Assembly (NCBI RefSeq): GCF_014905415.1
Contig: NZ_BNEO01000002.1
Span: 124,001-188,000 of the forward strand
DNA from: Virgibacillus salexigens
GTDB taxonomy: Bacteria > Bacillota > Bacilli > Bacillales > Amphibacillaceae
DNA: 64,000 nt
Reading direction: 5' to 3'
Within the stretch, counting starts at the first letter, position 1. Every line of letters begins with the position of its first letter. The notes beneath the pieces are model-generated. The model saw only the letters and a list, made by a program, of their open reading frames with translations, ran no database searches and was not told where the DNA came from. Position numbers and translations under genes: made by a program. Shown piece by piece: positions 43,831 through 53,098 of the stretch.

Positions 43831-44763
43831 ATGACTAGAATTTGGGAAAGTTTATTTTCAAAAAACGGACTTGCTGCCAAAGAAATTGCATATCAAATGC
43901 TATATATAGAAGAAGGCGAGAGGGTACCTAAGGTAAGCGACTTAGCAGCAGAATTAGATATTGGTAATGGAACGGTTCAGGGAGCCCTGAAGGTTTTAGA
44001 AAATTTACATGCTATTCGTCTAGAACCAAGGGGTCATTTGGGAACATTCCTACGGAAAAAAGACATTATATTATTAAGAGAAATTGCAGGTGTTGGATCA
44101 TTAATTGGCGCCATGCCCTTACCATATTCTTCGATGTATGAAGGATTAGCTACAGGATTGATTGAAGCCTCTGAATCTATGTTAACAAATATTGATTTAG
44201 CTTATATGAGGGGATCAAAACAGCGGCTAGAATCATTGAAATCTAGAAGGTCTGATTTTGCCATTATGTCCGAATTAGCTGCCGAACAAGAAATTGTTAA
44301 TGATGAAAACTTAGAAATTGCCTTAAATTTTGGACCTCAAACCTATGTTTCTACCCACCAAATATTTTTTACAGGTAATCTGAATAATCAAATAAGCGAT
44401 GGGATGAAGGTGGGGATCGATTATACTTCTGTAGATCAATCACAAATTACATTATTAGAGTGCGAAAACCTTCAAGTTGAATTCGTACCTGTAAATTACA
44501 TGCAGCTATTTGATATGTTATTAAATGGAGATATTGATGCTGCAGTATGGAATGCAGATGAAAATCGTTCTAAGAGAAGGTTTCAAATAGGTGATTTTAA
44601 ATCGGAGAAGGCAAAAAAGGTATCGGTCAAAGCTTCTACCTCAGTGATATTAATTGAAAAAGATCGACATGAAGTAAAAGATTACATTTCGGGTTTAGAT
44701 AAGGATGTCATTTTAGACATACAACAAAAGGTAGTTAAGAAAGAAAAGCTGCCACATTATTAA
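43831..44763 (+). CDS. yhfZ: YhfZ family transcriptional regulator
   Basis: 310 residues, ATG behind AAAGGAG. An N-terminal winged helix of GntR style (Lys-Val-Ser-Asp-Leu-Ala-Ala-Glu-Leu-Asp-Ile-Gly-Asn-Gly-Thr-Val-Gln, ~30-60) and a C-terminal periplasmic-binding-protein-like domain (Gly-Ala-Met-Pro-Leu-Pro-Tyr near 95, Asp-Ala-Ala-Val-Trp-Asn near 235). This pairing and the following genes match YhfZ of the enterobacterial yhf cluster. It would sense a cluster-specific small molecule and control both palindromic sites. Confidence 0.8.
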   Translation: MTRIWESLFSKNGLAAKEIAYQMLYIEEGERVPKVSDLAAELDIGNGTVQGALKVLENLHAIRLEPRGHLGTFLRKKDIILLREIAGVGSLIGAMPLPYSSMYEGLATGLIEASESMLTNIDLAYMRGSKQRLESLKSRRSDFAIMSELAAEQEIVNDENLEIALNFGPQTYVSTHQIFFTGNLNNQISDGMKVGIDYTSVDQSQITLLECENLQVEFVPVNYMQLFDMLLNGDIDAAVWNADENRSKRRFQIGDFKSEKAKKVSVKASTSVILIEKDRHEVKDYISGLDKDVILDIQQKVVKKEKLPHY

Positions 44764-44787
44764 CCGTGGTGGTTTTTTATCATCAAT

Positions 44788-44803
44788 ATACAAAAAACTG
44801 TAT
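44788..44803 (+). promoter_or_regulatory. Palindromic operator 2 of the yhf cluster
   Basis: ATACAAAAAACTGTAT followed by TTTAAAA, aligned with operator 1 (same 16-base length, same flank), just ahead of yhfY. Confidence 0.6.
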
Positions 44804-44824
44804 TTTAAAAAAGGGGGATAAGAA

Positions 44825-45205
44825 TTGAATATTCATACGCTGGAAGATAGGTTGCAGATTCTCGTTCTAGGAGATGTTATTTCAAAACAAGCAAGTTATA
44901 CAACTTCAGCTGCATTTCAATATTTAGTAGATAAACTAAAGCTACATGATTTAGAGCAATCAGAGATGCTTTTCACACATCTACCTTCCGCATTAACACG
45001 AATAGAAAAGAGAGAAACAATGGAAGCACCCGCACCTGAAATTATCGAAGAAATTAGACGATCTACGCATTATCGAGAAGCGGAAAAACAGGTCCGTTAT
45101 GTAGAAAAAGAATGGGGGAACGAGCTTCCACAAGAAGAAAAAGAATTTCTGTACATGCATTACACCAATGTCATATCCATAAATAAAGGAGGAAAAGAAA
45201 AATGA
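44825..45205 (+). CDS. yhfY: PRD domain protein YhfY
   Basis: 126 residues from TTG behind AAAAGGGGG. A single PTS-regulation domain: His52 in Phe-Thr-His-Leu-Pro-Ser-Ala-Leu-Thr-Arg-Ile and His112 in Tyr-Met-His-Tyr are at the two phosphorylatable positions. There is no DNA-binding part. It probably links the cluster to sugar status via the phosphotransferase system. Overlaps yhfU by 4 bases. Confidence 0.8.
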   Translation: MNIHTLEDRLQILVLGDVISKQASYTTSAAFQYLVDKLKLHDLEQSEMLFTHLPSALTRIEKRETMEAPAPEIIEEIRRSTHYREAEKQVRYVEKEWGNELPQEEKEFLYMHYTNVISINKGGKEK

Positions 45206-45561
45206 AAATAATTATTGGTGGACAAGTAGAGAAGCAAACGATCGAAGCATTAATTAAGGATATCGATCCTTCCATAGATACGTCTGTTAAATCTGATTTG
45301 GAGGCAGCAATGGCGATGAAGACAGGACAGGCGGATTATTATTTTGGTGCTTGTCATACTGGAGGAGGGGGAGCCCTTGCCATGGCAATTGCTATGATTG
45401 GCAGAGACAAATGTGAAACAGTTTCTATGCCAGGTAAAAAGCCAGATGCTTCTAAAGTAGATGAGGCAGTACGTAATGGAAAGATAGCATTTGGTTTTAC
45501 CGGTGATCATACGGAAGTTGCTGTACCTATGATTCTATCAAGTATAAAGAATAAAGCATAG
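45202..45561 (+). CDS. yhfU: DUF2620 protein YhfU
   Basis: 119 residues, ATG behind AAAGGAGG. A glycine-rich Cys-His-Thr-Gly-Gly-Gly-Gly-Ala-Leu at ~52-60 and Thr-Gly-Asp-His-Thr-Glu near 99 are the conserved parts. Small alpha/beta protein; its place before a membrane protein suggests a cytoplasmic partner, possibly like a PTS IIB component. Function not known. Confidence 0.8.
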   Translation: MKIIIGGQVEKQTIEALIKDIDPSIDTSVKSDLEAAMAMKTGQADYYFGACHTGGGGALAMAIAMIGRDKCETVSMPGKKPDASKVDEAVRNGKIAFGFTGDHTEVAVPMILSSIKNKA

Positions 45562-45577
45562 AAAGGGGGGGAAAAAG

Positions 45578-46867
45578 ATGGAAATGATGTTTGTGATTTT
45601 AATTGGGGCAGTTGCAGCTGTACTAGCCAATATGAATATTGCTGTATTTAATGATGGTCTTCGACCGATCGTATCCGAACATTTAGAAGGTCGATTAAAA
45701 CGGAGGGAATTAGGGTTAACCGCCTTTGCAATGAGCTTTGGTTTAGTAGTTGGCTTTGGGATCCCGTTTACCATTACTGCTAGCATTATTTTAATTCATA
45801 GTATCCTACTTGGAACAGATATTATCGGGTTAATGACACCGAAGAATAAATGGGGTACAGCAGTTGCGGCTATTGTAGGTGGATTGTATGGGTGGGGGCT
45901 ATTAATTGGGTTAGAAGGATTTGTGAAGTTATTTGAATACCTACCTGTTAATTTCCTTGAACCGATGGGAGAAGTAGGAACACCAGTAGTAGTAACCTTT
46001 ATGGCTTTTCCAGCTTTAGCTGTGGCCATGCAGTTCAGTGTGAAGAAAGGAATTATTACATTTATTGTAGCAGCATTAATTAGACAGTTAGCAGTATTTG
46101 TGAATAATAGTGAGTTCCTACGCATCGGGGATAATGTCGTTACACTTAATCAAGAGGGAATGGCGCTTATTGCAGGAATGATCTTTTTATTTGCATTTGC
46201 CATGAGGGAAAAAGCAGATGAAGCTGCTTCTGTTGACTTAGCCTCTATATTTAGTGAAAAGGTTAAGCAGATTAAGAAGAATGTTGCTTTCTTTATGATT
46301 ATTGGTGCATTAATAGCAGGTGCTACGAATCTACTATTAATGGCTGGCGATCCAATTTCACTTAATCTATTAGCTGAAGGAAAGCAAACAGATGCTGGGA
46401 TCGCAGCTGCAGCTAGGGCTATTGGCTTCATTCCTTTAGTTGCCAGTACAGCAATAGCAACTGGAGTTTACAGCCCTGTCGGTTTTACCTTGATATTTGT
46501 TGTAGGGCTATTTGTACCGAATGTTTGGGTAGCAGTCATCGTTGGTGCCATCGTTATTTTCCTAGAAGTGATGTTGTTAAGTTCTATTGCCAAATTTTTG
46601 GATAAGTATCCTGGCGTTAGGAACTCAGGGGAAAACATTCGGAGTGCGATGACGAAATTGTTAGAAGTAGCCTTATTAATTGGAGGAGCAAATGCAGCAA
46701 ATATGATTGCTCCTGGTTTTGGATTTTTCTTTATTGCAGGCTTCTATCTGCTAAATGAAGTCGCAGGACGTCCTATTGTCCGAATGGCGGTTGGCCCAGT
46801 TGGTGCCATTGCAGTTGGTGTGCTTGCAAATATATTCGTATTACTAGGAATAATGCAAGTTTCCTAA
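45578..46867 (+). CDS. yhfT: YhfT family membrane protein
   Basis: 429 residues, ATG behind GAAAGGGGGGG, with ten or more hydrophobic segments. Asn-Met-Asn-Ile-Ala-Val-Phe-Asn-Asp-Gly near 20 and Gly-Gly-Ala-Asn-Ala-Ala-Asn-Met near 370 are conserved-looking. Presumed transporter of the cluster's substrate. Confidence 0.8.
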   Translation: MEMMFVILIGAVAAVLANMNIAVFNDGLRPIVSEHLEGRLKRRELGLTAFAMSFGLVVGFGIPFTITASIILIHSILLGTDIIGLMTPKNKWGTAVAAIVGGLYGWGLLIGLEGFVKLFEYLPVNFLEPMGEVGTPVVVTFMAFPALAVAMQFSVKKGIITFIVAALIRQLAVFVNNSEFLRIGDNVVTLNQEGMALIAGMIFLFAFAMREKADEAASVDLASIFSEKVKQIKKNVAFFMIIGALIAGATNLLLMAGDPISLNLLAEGKQTDAGIAAAARAIGFIPLVASTAIATGVYSPVGFTLIFVVGLFVPNVWVAVIVGAIVIFLEVMLLSSIAKFLDKYPGVRNSGENIRSAMTKLLEVALLIGGANAANMIAPGFGFFFIAGFYLLNEVAGRPIVRMAVGPVGAIAVGVLANIFVLLGIMQVS

Positions 46868-46890
46868 TAACAGCATAGGAGTGATCGTTA

Positions 46891-47805
46891 ATGATACAAA
46901 CAGTTCGAGGGAAAATTGCGAAAGAAGCATTAGGAGTATGTGCAGCACACGAACATCTCTCTATTGATCTATCACGAATAAAAGGTGATCCTGACACGAT
47001 TTTGGATGATGAACAAGTGATGATCGAAGAGCTAGGGCATTTTCATCAAGCTGGAGGCCAATCCATGATCGAGTTAACGAATGATGGGATGGGAAGAGAC
47101 GTTAAAAGACTGGTTCGATTAAGTGAAACTTCTGGTGTTCATATTGTGACATGTACAGGCTTTTATAAAGACCCCTTCATTCCCGAATATGCTGAAGGGT
47201 GGAATCGGAATCAATTTGCTGCACATTTTATAAAGGAATGTGAAGAAGGAGTTGAAGGGACAGAAGTTTTCCCTGGAGTAATTGGGGAAGTAGGAACCAG
47301 CATAAATGAAATCAAACCAATTGAAAAAGAGCTAATTATTGGAGCTGGCATGGCTAGTTTGGCTACAGGATTGCCAATATCCACTCATACATCTCTAGGA
47401 ACGCTTGGGAGTAAACAAGTAGACTTGTTTTTTGCATTGGGAGTATCCAAAGAACAGATCATCATCGGCCATCAAGATTTGAATCCGGATAAAGAAATGG
47501 TTTTAGATGTACTTTCATCTGGAGTGTTTATTGGATTTGACACGATTGGTAAGAATAATTATCGGCCAGATAAAGAGCGTTTAGATTTTTTGATAGATTT
47601 TATTGAAAGAGGTTTCCATAAGCAAATCCTTCTATCCGCAGACCTAACACGGAAATCCCATTGGCGTAAGTTTGGCGGGGAAGGATATGATCTTGTGTTA
47701 AATACGTTTATTCCTGCATTAAAAGAGCGCGGAGTGAGTGATTCCGTGATTTCAGATTTGCTTATCAATAATCCAGCGAATGCATTTTCCATAAAGGAGC
47801 GGTAA
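46891..47805 (+). CDS. php: Phosphotriesterase homology protein YhfV
   Basis: 304 residues, ATG behind TAGGAGTG. A TIM-barrel amidohydrolase with His20-Glu-His22 at the first metal pair, Gly-Glu-Val-Gly-Thr near 130 (the residue that in true phosphotriesterase is a carboxylated Lys is here in a Glu context), His-Thr near 168, Ile-Ile-Gly-His-Gln-Asp near 192 and Ser-Ala-Asp-Leu-Thr near 250. Its natural substrate is not known for any member. Confidence 0.8.
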   Translation: MIQTVRGKIAKEALGVCAAHEHLSIDLSRIKGDPDTILDDEQVMIEELGHFHQAGGQSMIELTNDGMGRDVKRLVRLSETSGVHIVTCTGFYKDPFIPEYAEGWNRNQFAAHFIKECEEGVEGTEVFPGVIGEVGTSINEIKPIEKELIIGAGMASLATGLPISTHTSLGTLGSKQVDLFFALGVSKEQIIIGHQDLNPDKEMVLDVLSSGVFIGFDTIGKNNYRPDKERLDFLIDFIERGFHKQILLSADLTRKSHWRKFGGEGYDLVLNTFIPALKERGVSDSVISDLLINNPANAFSIKER

Positions 47806-47807
47806 TC

Positions 47808-48938
47808 ATGGCTTATAAACCAGCTGCATTAAAATATGCTTCATCCGTTCTACCAACTTTAACGGTTCCAGAAGCACAACAATTACAATTTAAATTTGTT
47901 CATTGTATGAGTAAGCACTTTACTGGTCATCAATTTTTATCAATGGGTGATCTCGGTGTTGCTCCACGTTATAAGAAACCGGAACAGACGGAAAGAGCAG
48001 AGCGTGTCATTGCTGATTTCTTCGATACGGAAAAAGCCGCACTCGTTCGAGGTGCCGGTACGGGAGCAATTCGGAATATTTTAAGTATGCTCCTTCAAGC
48101 AGGGGATAGCATGTTTATTCATACAGCCCCTGTTTATACAACAACAAAGGAGACGATTCGTCTACTAGGGATTCAAACGGTACCGATTAATTATAATGAT
48201 TTATCCGCTATAGAGGATGCATTGAGTACTGATCATACATGTAAAGTTTTCTACATTCAACATGCAAGACAACAGCCAACCGATACGTATCAACTTAAGA
48301 AAGTGATTCAAACGGTGAAGCATATACGGCCAGAACTTCCTATTGTGGTAGATGATAATTACTGTGCGTTGAAAACTTATGGTATTGGAATAGAGTATGG
48401 AGCTGATTATTCTACATTTTCAGGATTTAAATTACTAGGTCCAGAAGGGATTGGAGTTATTGTAGGAAAGCAAGGAGCGATTAATATGCTGCAGGAGAAG
48501 AATTATTCTGGCGGCGGAAAGGTACAAGGTTATGAAGCAATGGAACTAATCCGGATGATGACCTTCGCGCCAGTTTCGCTTGCAACTCAAAATGAGCAAG
48601 TAGAAGAGCTTTGTAAACAATTAAATGAGGGTTTAATTAAAGGGATTGCAGCTGCTTATATGAGCAATGCACAGTCGAAAAATGTCATTGTTGAATTGGA
48701 ACAGCCAATTGCGGAAGAAGTAATTCAACAGAGCAATCTACTTGGTGCTGCTACTCATCCTGTTGGAGCTGAGTCAAAATATGAAATAATTCCTATGATC
48801 TATCGTGTTTCTAGCAGCTTTATTGAAGCGCAGCCGCGGTTAAAAGAATTTGGATTACGTATCAATCCGATGAAATCAGGAGCATACACCGTTATTCATA
48901 TTTTAGATAAAGCAATAAAAACAGTCAATAAGCAATAA
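47808..48938 (+). CDS. yhfS: PLP-dependent aminotransferase-like protein YhfS
   Basis: 376 residues, ATG behind AAAGGAGCGG, 2 bases after the previous gene. Fold-type I enzyme: Val-Val-Asp-Asp-Asn-Tyr-Cys near 180-186 supplies the PLP Asp, and Phe-Ser-Gly-Phe-Lys near 207 the Schiff-base Lys. It resembles cystathionine-lyase/aminotransferase proteins. The reaction is unknown. Confidence 0.8.
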   Translation: MAYKPAALKYASSVLPTLTVPEAQQLQFKFVHCMSKHFTGHQFLSMGDLGVAPRYKKPEQTERAERVIADFFDTEKAALVRGAGTGAIRNILSMLLQAGDSMFIHTAPVYTTTKETIRLLGIQTVPINYNDLSAIEDALSTDHTCKVFYIQHARQQPTDTYQLKKVIQTVKHIRPELPIVVDDNYCALKTYGIGIEYGADYSTFSGFKLLGPEGIGVIVGKQGAINMLQEKNYSGGGKVQGYEAMELIRMMTFAPVSLATQNEQVEELCKQLNEGLIKGIAAAYMSNAQSKNVIVELEQPIAEEVIQQSNLLGAATHPVGAESKYEIIPMIYRVSSSFIEAQPRLKEFGLRINPMKSGAYTVIHILDKAIKTVNKQ

Positions 48939-48957
48939 ATCAAGGAGGGGTGCTTCT

Positions 48958-50118
48958 ATGTTTTTGCGAACAACAATGAAACGAAATCCAGAACTATTAT
49001 TTACTGGGCTTTCCTTGCATCAATCTGGAATGATTCCACCAAATACGTATGTCATTGATGTAGATGCACTAAAGACAAATACTCGTATGATAGCAGATAC
49101 TGCGAAGCAATATGGAATGGAATTATACTTTATGAGCAAACAACTTGGCCGACTCCCGCAAATTGCAAAATTCATTCAAGAAAACGGCATAAAAAAAGCG
49201 GTAGCTGTTGATTTTGACGAAGGGAAAATACTAGCTGATCAAGGAATAGCAATAGGGAATATTGGACATTTAGTACAACCAGGAAAGCATCAGTGGAAAG
49301 AGGTTTTGAGCTGGGATCCAGAAGTTGTCACGATTTTTTCCTACGAACGTGGCAAACAATTATCAGATGCAGCAGTAGAAGTGGGAAAAAAGCAAGATAT
49401 CTTATTAAAAGTGGTTGGAAAAGATGACAGCATCTATGAATCCCAAGAAGGTGGAATTCAATTAGAGGATCTGCAACAAGAACTAGACCGAATACTTCCA
49501 TTACCTGGTATTCGAATCATCGGCGTAACTACTTTTCCTAATTTGCAATTAGCGGATACCAAGCGTGAAATGATTGCTACTGCCAACCTTACAACATTAC
49601 TAACAGCAAAACAAATACTCGAAGAAAAGGGAATCACCGTTCGACAAGTCAATGGCCCCAGTGGAACAAGTATTGAAACCATCCCTTATTTAGCTAAACG
49701 AGGTGTGACTCATGGTGAACCAGGGCATGGATTAACAGGAACGACACCAATTCATGCTTTTAAAGATCTGCCAGAAATTCCTGCAATGATTTATGTTACA
49801 GAAGTATCTCATGAAACATCGCAGCACTATCAAGTTATTGCGGGGGGTTTTTATGGCCGCTCTCAAATGGAGGGATGTTTAGTTGGAAATGAACGTGAAT
49901 CTATTCTTAATCGCTATGTAACTGCTGAGCAAAATAGTCCTGAAGTAATCGATTATTATGGAGCGATAAAAAAGCCGGATGGTTTTCAAGTAGCGATCGG
50001 TGATTCAGTTATTTTTTCTTTTCGAACACAAATATTTGTAACGAGAGCTCATGTGGCACTTGTAGAAGGGATACAGTCCGGTACACCTAAACTGATCCAT
50101 CTGGAAAGGAAGTGGTGA
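48958..50118 (+). CDS. yhfX: Alanine racemase-like PLP protein YhfX
   Basis: 386 residues, ATG behind AAGGAGGGG. Fold-type III barrel: Thr-Tyr-Val-Ile-Asp-Val-Asp-Ala-Leu near 29 and Tyr-Phe-Met-Ser-Lys-Gln near 58 carry the PLP Lys; Gly-Glu-Pro-Gly-His-Gly-Leu-Thr-Gly-Thr-Thr-Pro near 255 is typical of this subgroup. Likely racemase or aldolase/decarboxylase chemistry on an amino acid. Overlaps yhfW reading space. Confidence 0.8.
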   Translation: MFLRTTMKRNPELLFTGLSLHQSGMIPPNTYVIDVDALKTNTRMIADTAKQYGMELYFMSKQLGRLPQIAKFIQENGIKKAVAVDFDEGKILADQGIAIGNIGHLVQPGKHQWKEVLSWDPEVVTIFSYERGKQLSDAAVEVGKKQDILLKVVGKDDSIYESQEGGIQLEDLQQELDRILPLPGIRIIGVTTFPNLQLADTKREMIATANLTTLLTAKQILEEKGITVRQVNGPSGTSIETIPYLAKRGVTHGEPGHGLTGTTPIHAFKDLPEIPAMIYVTEVSHETSQHYQVIAGGFYGRSQMEGCLVGNERESILNRYVTAEQNSPEVIDYYGAIKKPDGFQVAIGDSVIFSFRTQIFVTRAHVALVEGIQSGTPKLIHLERKW

Positions 50119-50123
50119 CAATT

Positions 50124-51326
50124 ATGGCGAAAATGACATTAATTGTTATTGATAGCTTTGGGATTGGTGCAATGGAGGATTGTACAGATTATCAACCCTC
50201 TGACTGTACAGCGAATACATTCGACCATATACGTAAAGCCAAAAAAGATGATTTAAAAATCCCTTATATGTATGGGGCTGGCATAGGGACGCTCGTTGAT
50301 AATCAGCCTGCTCCGCAAAAAGCTTATGGTTATTCCAAATTAGCCCATCATGGCGCGGACACGTATCTTGGTCACCAAGAAATAGCTGGAAGTTGTCCGA
50401 AAAAATCTACTAAAAGGCTTATGAAAGATATCCACTCGTATATAAAGACAGCATTAGAGAATGCAGGTTATCATGTTGCATATCCATTTACCAATTGTCC
50501 TATTTTATTAGTCAATAATGCTGCCGTAGTTGCCGATAATTTGGAATCAGCTTATGGAAATATTATTAATATAACAGCGGATTTTAAACAACTGCCTTTT
50601 AAAGAAGTGAAAAAACTAGGACAGGTGGTGAGAGCGCATGTAGATACCACGCGTGTTATCGCTTTTGGCGGACCGTATACATCTGTTGAACATATTCTAG
50701 CTTGCGTAGAAGAAAAGCATAGAGGTCAATGGGGCGTAAATACACCAAAAGCAAATGTGTATGGGGAAGGTTATCGTGTTTTTCACATGGGGTATGGCGT
50801 TGAAATTGAAAAACAGTTTCCAGTAATTGCTGCTAATCATGGTATAACGGTGCATCGTTTAGGAAAAACAGCGGATGTACTGCATGGAGAAGGTCCAGCC
50901 AATCCGATTGTCAATACAAGCAACTTACTTAACTATGTTGGTGAATGTTATCAGCGAGAAGAGGAAGACGCAGCTTTTCTAGTAAATATCCAAGAAACAG
51001 ACTTGGCGGGGCATGCACAAGATGTGGATTGGTACTGTGATCTATTAAATGAAACAGATAAATGGTTATCTGATATATTTATTCCATTAATGCGAGAAGA
51101 TGATATTTTAATTGTTATGGCCGACCATGGAAACGATCCTACGATCGGTCATGCCAATCATACAAGGGAGTATGTACCAATTTTAATCTTCGGTGAAAAG
51201 GTTAAGAAAACAACGATTGGTCTGAGGAATACAATGGCTGATGTCGGTGCTACATTTTGTGAATTCTTTCACCTTCCTCCAACTGCAGAAGGAAGAAGCT
51301 TCTTATCCGAAATTATTGATAAATAG
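50124..51326 (+). CDS. yhfW: Phosphopentomutase-like metalloenzyme YhfW
   Basis: 400 residues from ATG 50124; an earlier GTG pair overlaps the yhfX stop. Alkaline-phosphatase superfamily: Val-Ile-Asp-Ser-Phe-Gly-Ile-Gly near 10, Gly-Ala-Asp-Thr near 73 with the phospho-acceptor Thr, and Met-Ala-Asp-His-Gly-Asn-Asp-Pro-Thr near 330. It resembles DeoB, which moves phosphate on pentoses using two Mn ions, but belongs to the yhf-specific branch. Last gene of the cluster. Confidence 0.8.
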   Translation: MAKMTLIVIDSFGIGAMEDCTDYQPSDCTANTFDHIRKAKKDDLKIPYMYGAGIGTLVDNQPAPQKAYGYSKLAHHGADTYLGHQEIAGSCPKKSTKRLMKDIHSYIKTALENAGYHVAYPFTNCPILLVNNAAVVADNLESAYGNIINITADFKQLPFKEVKKLGQVVRAHVDTTRVIAFGGPYTSVEHILACVEEKHRGQWGVNTPKANVYGEGYRVFHMGYGVEIEKQFPVIAANHGITVHRLGKTADVLHGEGPANPIVNTSNLLNYVGECYQREEEDAAFLVNIQETDLAGHAQDVDWYCDLLNETDKWLSDIFIPLMREDDILIVMADHGNDPTIGHANHTREYVPILIFGEKVKKTTIGLRNTMADVGATFCEFFHLPPTAEGRSFLSEIIDK

Positions 51327-51342
51327 TCTGATTCTAACTAAT

Positions 51343-51372
51343 GCAGTTCATGTTTTACATGAATTGCTTTTT
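51343..51372 (+). terminator. Terminator of the yhf cluster
   Basis: GCAGTTCATG pairs with CATGAATTGC (one G-T pair) around TTTTA, followed by five T bases. Confidence 0.9.
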
Positions 51373-51471
51373 GATGTTGATGAAATGTTTCAAGTTATAT
51401 AATGTTTCATTTTTTTTGTTCGTGGTACATTTGTAATGTTAGCGAAAATATAGGGAAAAGGGGTTTTATAC

Positions 51472-52404
51472 ATGGCAAAGTTTACGAAATTGGGTAAATC
51501 TGATATTTCAGTGTATCCAATTGGATTAGGTACCAATGCTGTAGGTGGTCATAATATTTATCCGAATATGTTAGATGAAGAACAGGGAAAAGATGTTGTT
51601 AGAACTGCGTTAGATAATGGGATAAATATGCTCGATACAGCGTTTATTTATGGGCCTGAGCGTTCCGAAGAACTAATTGGTGAAGTGATGAAGGAATATA
51701 AACGAGATGATATTGTTCTTGCTACAAAGGGTGCCCATAAATTTGCAGGTAAGGACACCTTAATAGATAATTCTCCAGCTTTTCTAAAGCAGGCAGTGGA
51801 TGATAGTTTACGTAGACTACAAACCGATTATATTGATTTATTCTATATCCATTTTCCTGATAATGATACCCCGAAAGATGAAGCAGTAGGTGCATTAAAA
51901 GAATTAAAAGATCAAGGAAAGATTCGCTCCATTGGTGTTTCCAATTTTACTCCAGAGCAGTTACAGGAAGCAAATAAAGATGGATATGTTGATGTTTTAC
52001 AAGCAGAATATAATCTACTTAAACGCGATCCAGAAAAGCATTACTTCCCATATACAGAAAATGAAAATATTACATTTATTCCTTATTTCCCACTTGAATC
52101 AGGCTTATTGGCTGGGAAATATGATAAAAATACAGTGTTTTCAGATTTACGTGCGCAAAACCCGAACTTTCAAGGGGAGAAGTTTCTAGAAAATCTGCAA
52201 AAAGTAGCTCAACTCAAAGAAATAGCTGATGCTTATGGAGAAGAGGTTGTGCATATCGTACTCGCATGGTACTTTACTCGTCCTTCCGTAGATATCATTA
52301 TTCCTGGTGCTAAACGTCCCGAGCAAGTACTTAGTAACAAGCGAGCAGCAGAGATTGCTCTATCTGAAGCAGATGTACAATTAATAAGTAATATCTTTGG
52401 GTAA
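51472..52404 (+). CDS. Aldo/keto reductase
   Basis: 310 residues, ATG behind AAAAGGGG. [11 protein letters not shown] near 50-60 has the catalytic Asp and Tyr; Ala-Thr-Lys-Gly near 85 has the [11 protein letters not shown] near 280 binds NADP. General oxidoreductase of YhdN/IolS style. Single-gene unit. Confidence 0.85.
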   Translation: MAKFTKLGKSDISVYPIGLGTNAVGGHNIYPNMLDEEQGKDVVRTALDNGINMLDTAFIYGPERSEELIGEVMKEYKRDDIVLATKGAHKFAGKDTLIDNSPAFLKQAVDDSLRRLQTDYIDLFYIHFPDNDTPKDEAVGALKELKDQGKIRSIGVSNFTPEQLQEANKDGYVDVLQAEYNLLKRDPEKHYFPYTENENITFIPYFPLESGLLAGKYDKNTVFSDLRAQNPNFQGEKFLENLQKVAQLKEIADAYGEEVVHIVLAWYFTRPSVDIIIPGAKRPEQVLSNKRAAEIALSEADVQLISNIFG

Positions 52405-52476
52405 TTTCGTTTGAAGTTAAGCTTTTTCCGCACGGTATGATGATTAAACTAAGCATCTGATGGAAGAATAATTACG

Positions 52477-52517
52477 GCTTGTAGAGAAACTCCTGTGTTT
52501 TCTACAAGCTTTTTTTC
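52477..52517 (+). terminator. Terminator of the aldo/keto reductase
   Basis: GCTTGTAGA pairs with TCTACAAGC, followed by eight T bases. Confidence 0.9.
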
Positions 52518-52792
52518 TCTGGACGATTAGGCGTGAACAACCGATTTCCGCGAGAGAACGGTGGGGACTCATTGTGAAACCTAACATACAGGGGTATCAA
52601 ATCGCTGGGTCTTTCCCAGGATTCTCGCGTTCGCGCCCTCCAGTCATAGAAATGATCCTCTTCCATCCAGCTAGGGTAGCTAGATGGAAGGGTACCTTTC
52701 TATTTTGATCGGTAACTGTTCTTTAATTGAAACCATTCAACCACTACCACTAGGAGTTCTAGCTGTCGAGATCTTTCTGCTTTTCCTAGTTT
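52518..52792. other. Intergenic region with a long hairpin
   Basis: No gene seen. CTTCCATCCAGCTA (52660-52673) and TAGCTAGATGGAAG (52677-52690) form a 14-bp stem with one mismatch and a GGG loop; on the minus strand the mismatch becomes a G-U pair. It may end the rsoA transcript or be part of a mobile repeat. Other short palindromic GC-rich pieces lie at 52540-52640. Confidence 0.5.
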
Positions 52793-53035
52793 TTAGTGTT
52801 TGAATTCGGATTGTTTCTGCTTAAATTCAGTGAAATTGTATGTCTTATTAAAATCGAATTCCCGTACCATTTCAATTAACTTTATTCTTAGCTCCTGATA
52901 TAGATCAGCTTGTTCTTGTATCGGTGTTTGTTGTAAAGATGCTTTAATTTTTGGTTCGAACCTTTCCAAAATAATAGAAATGGCTGCTGTATCTGAATTT
53001 TGGGCTTGTTTTGTTAGATCTACCAATTTAGCCAT
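52793..53035 (-). CDS. rsoA: RsoA-like sigma factor subunit
   Basis: 80 residues, ATG behind ATAGGAGAG. Leu-Val-Asp-Leu-Thr-Lys-Gln-Ala-Gln-Asn-Ser-Asp and Ile-Leu-Glu-Arg-Phe-Glu-Pro-Lys-Ile then Gln-Ala-Asp-Leu-Tyr-Gln-Glu-Leu-Arg-Ile match the sigma region-2-like helices of RsoA (B. subtilis YvrHa). In B. subtilis RsoA and SigO together form a working sigma factor. It directly follows the sigO-like gene. Confidence 0.7.
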   Translation of the reverse strand: MAKLVDLTKQAQNSDTAAISIILERFEPKIKASLQQTPIQEQADLYQELRIKLIEMVREFDFNKTYNFTEFKQKQSEFKH

Positions 53036-53098
53036 GCTATCTCTCCTATCGTTTAAACGTTTATTTAAATAAAACAGTGAAAAGTGATCAGAGAAGGC

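Noticed and set aside
52540..52640. Possible tRNA-like GC-rich folds
   Set aside because: No cloverleaf with a T-arm and CCA end could be formed by eye.
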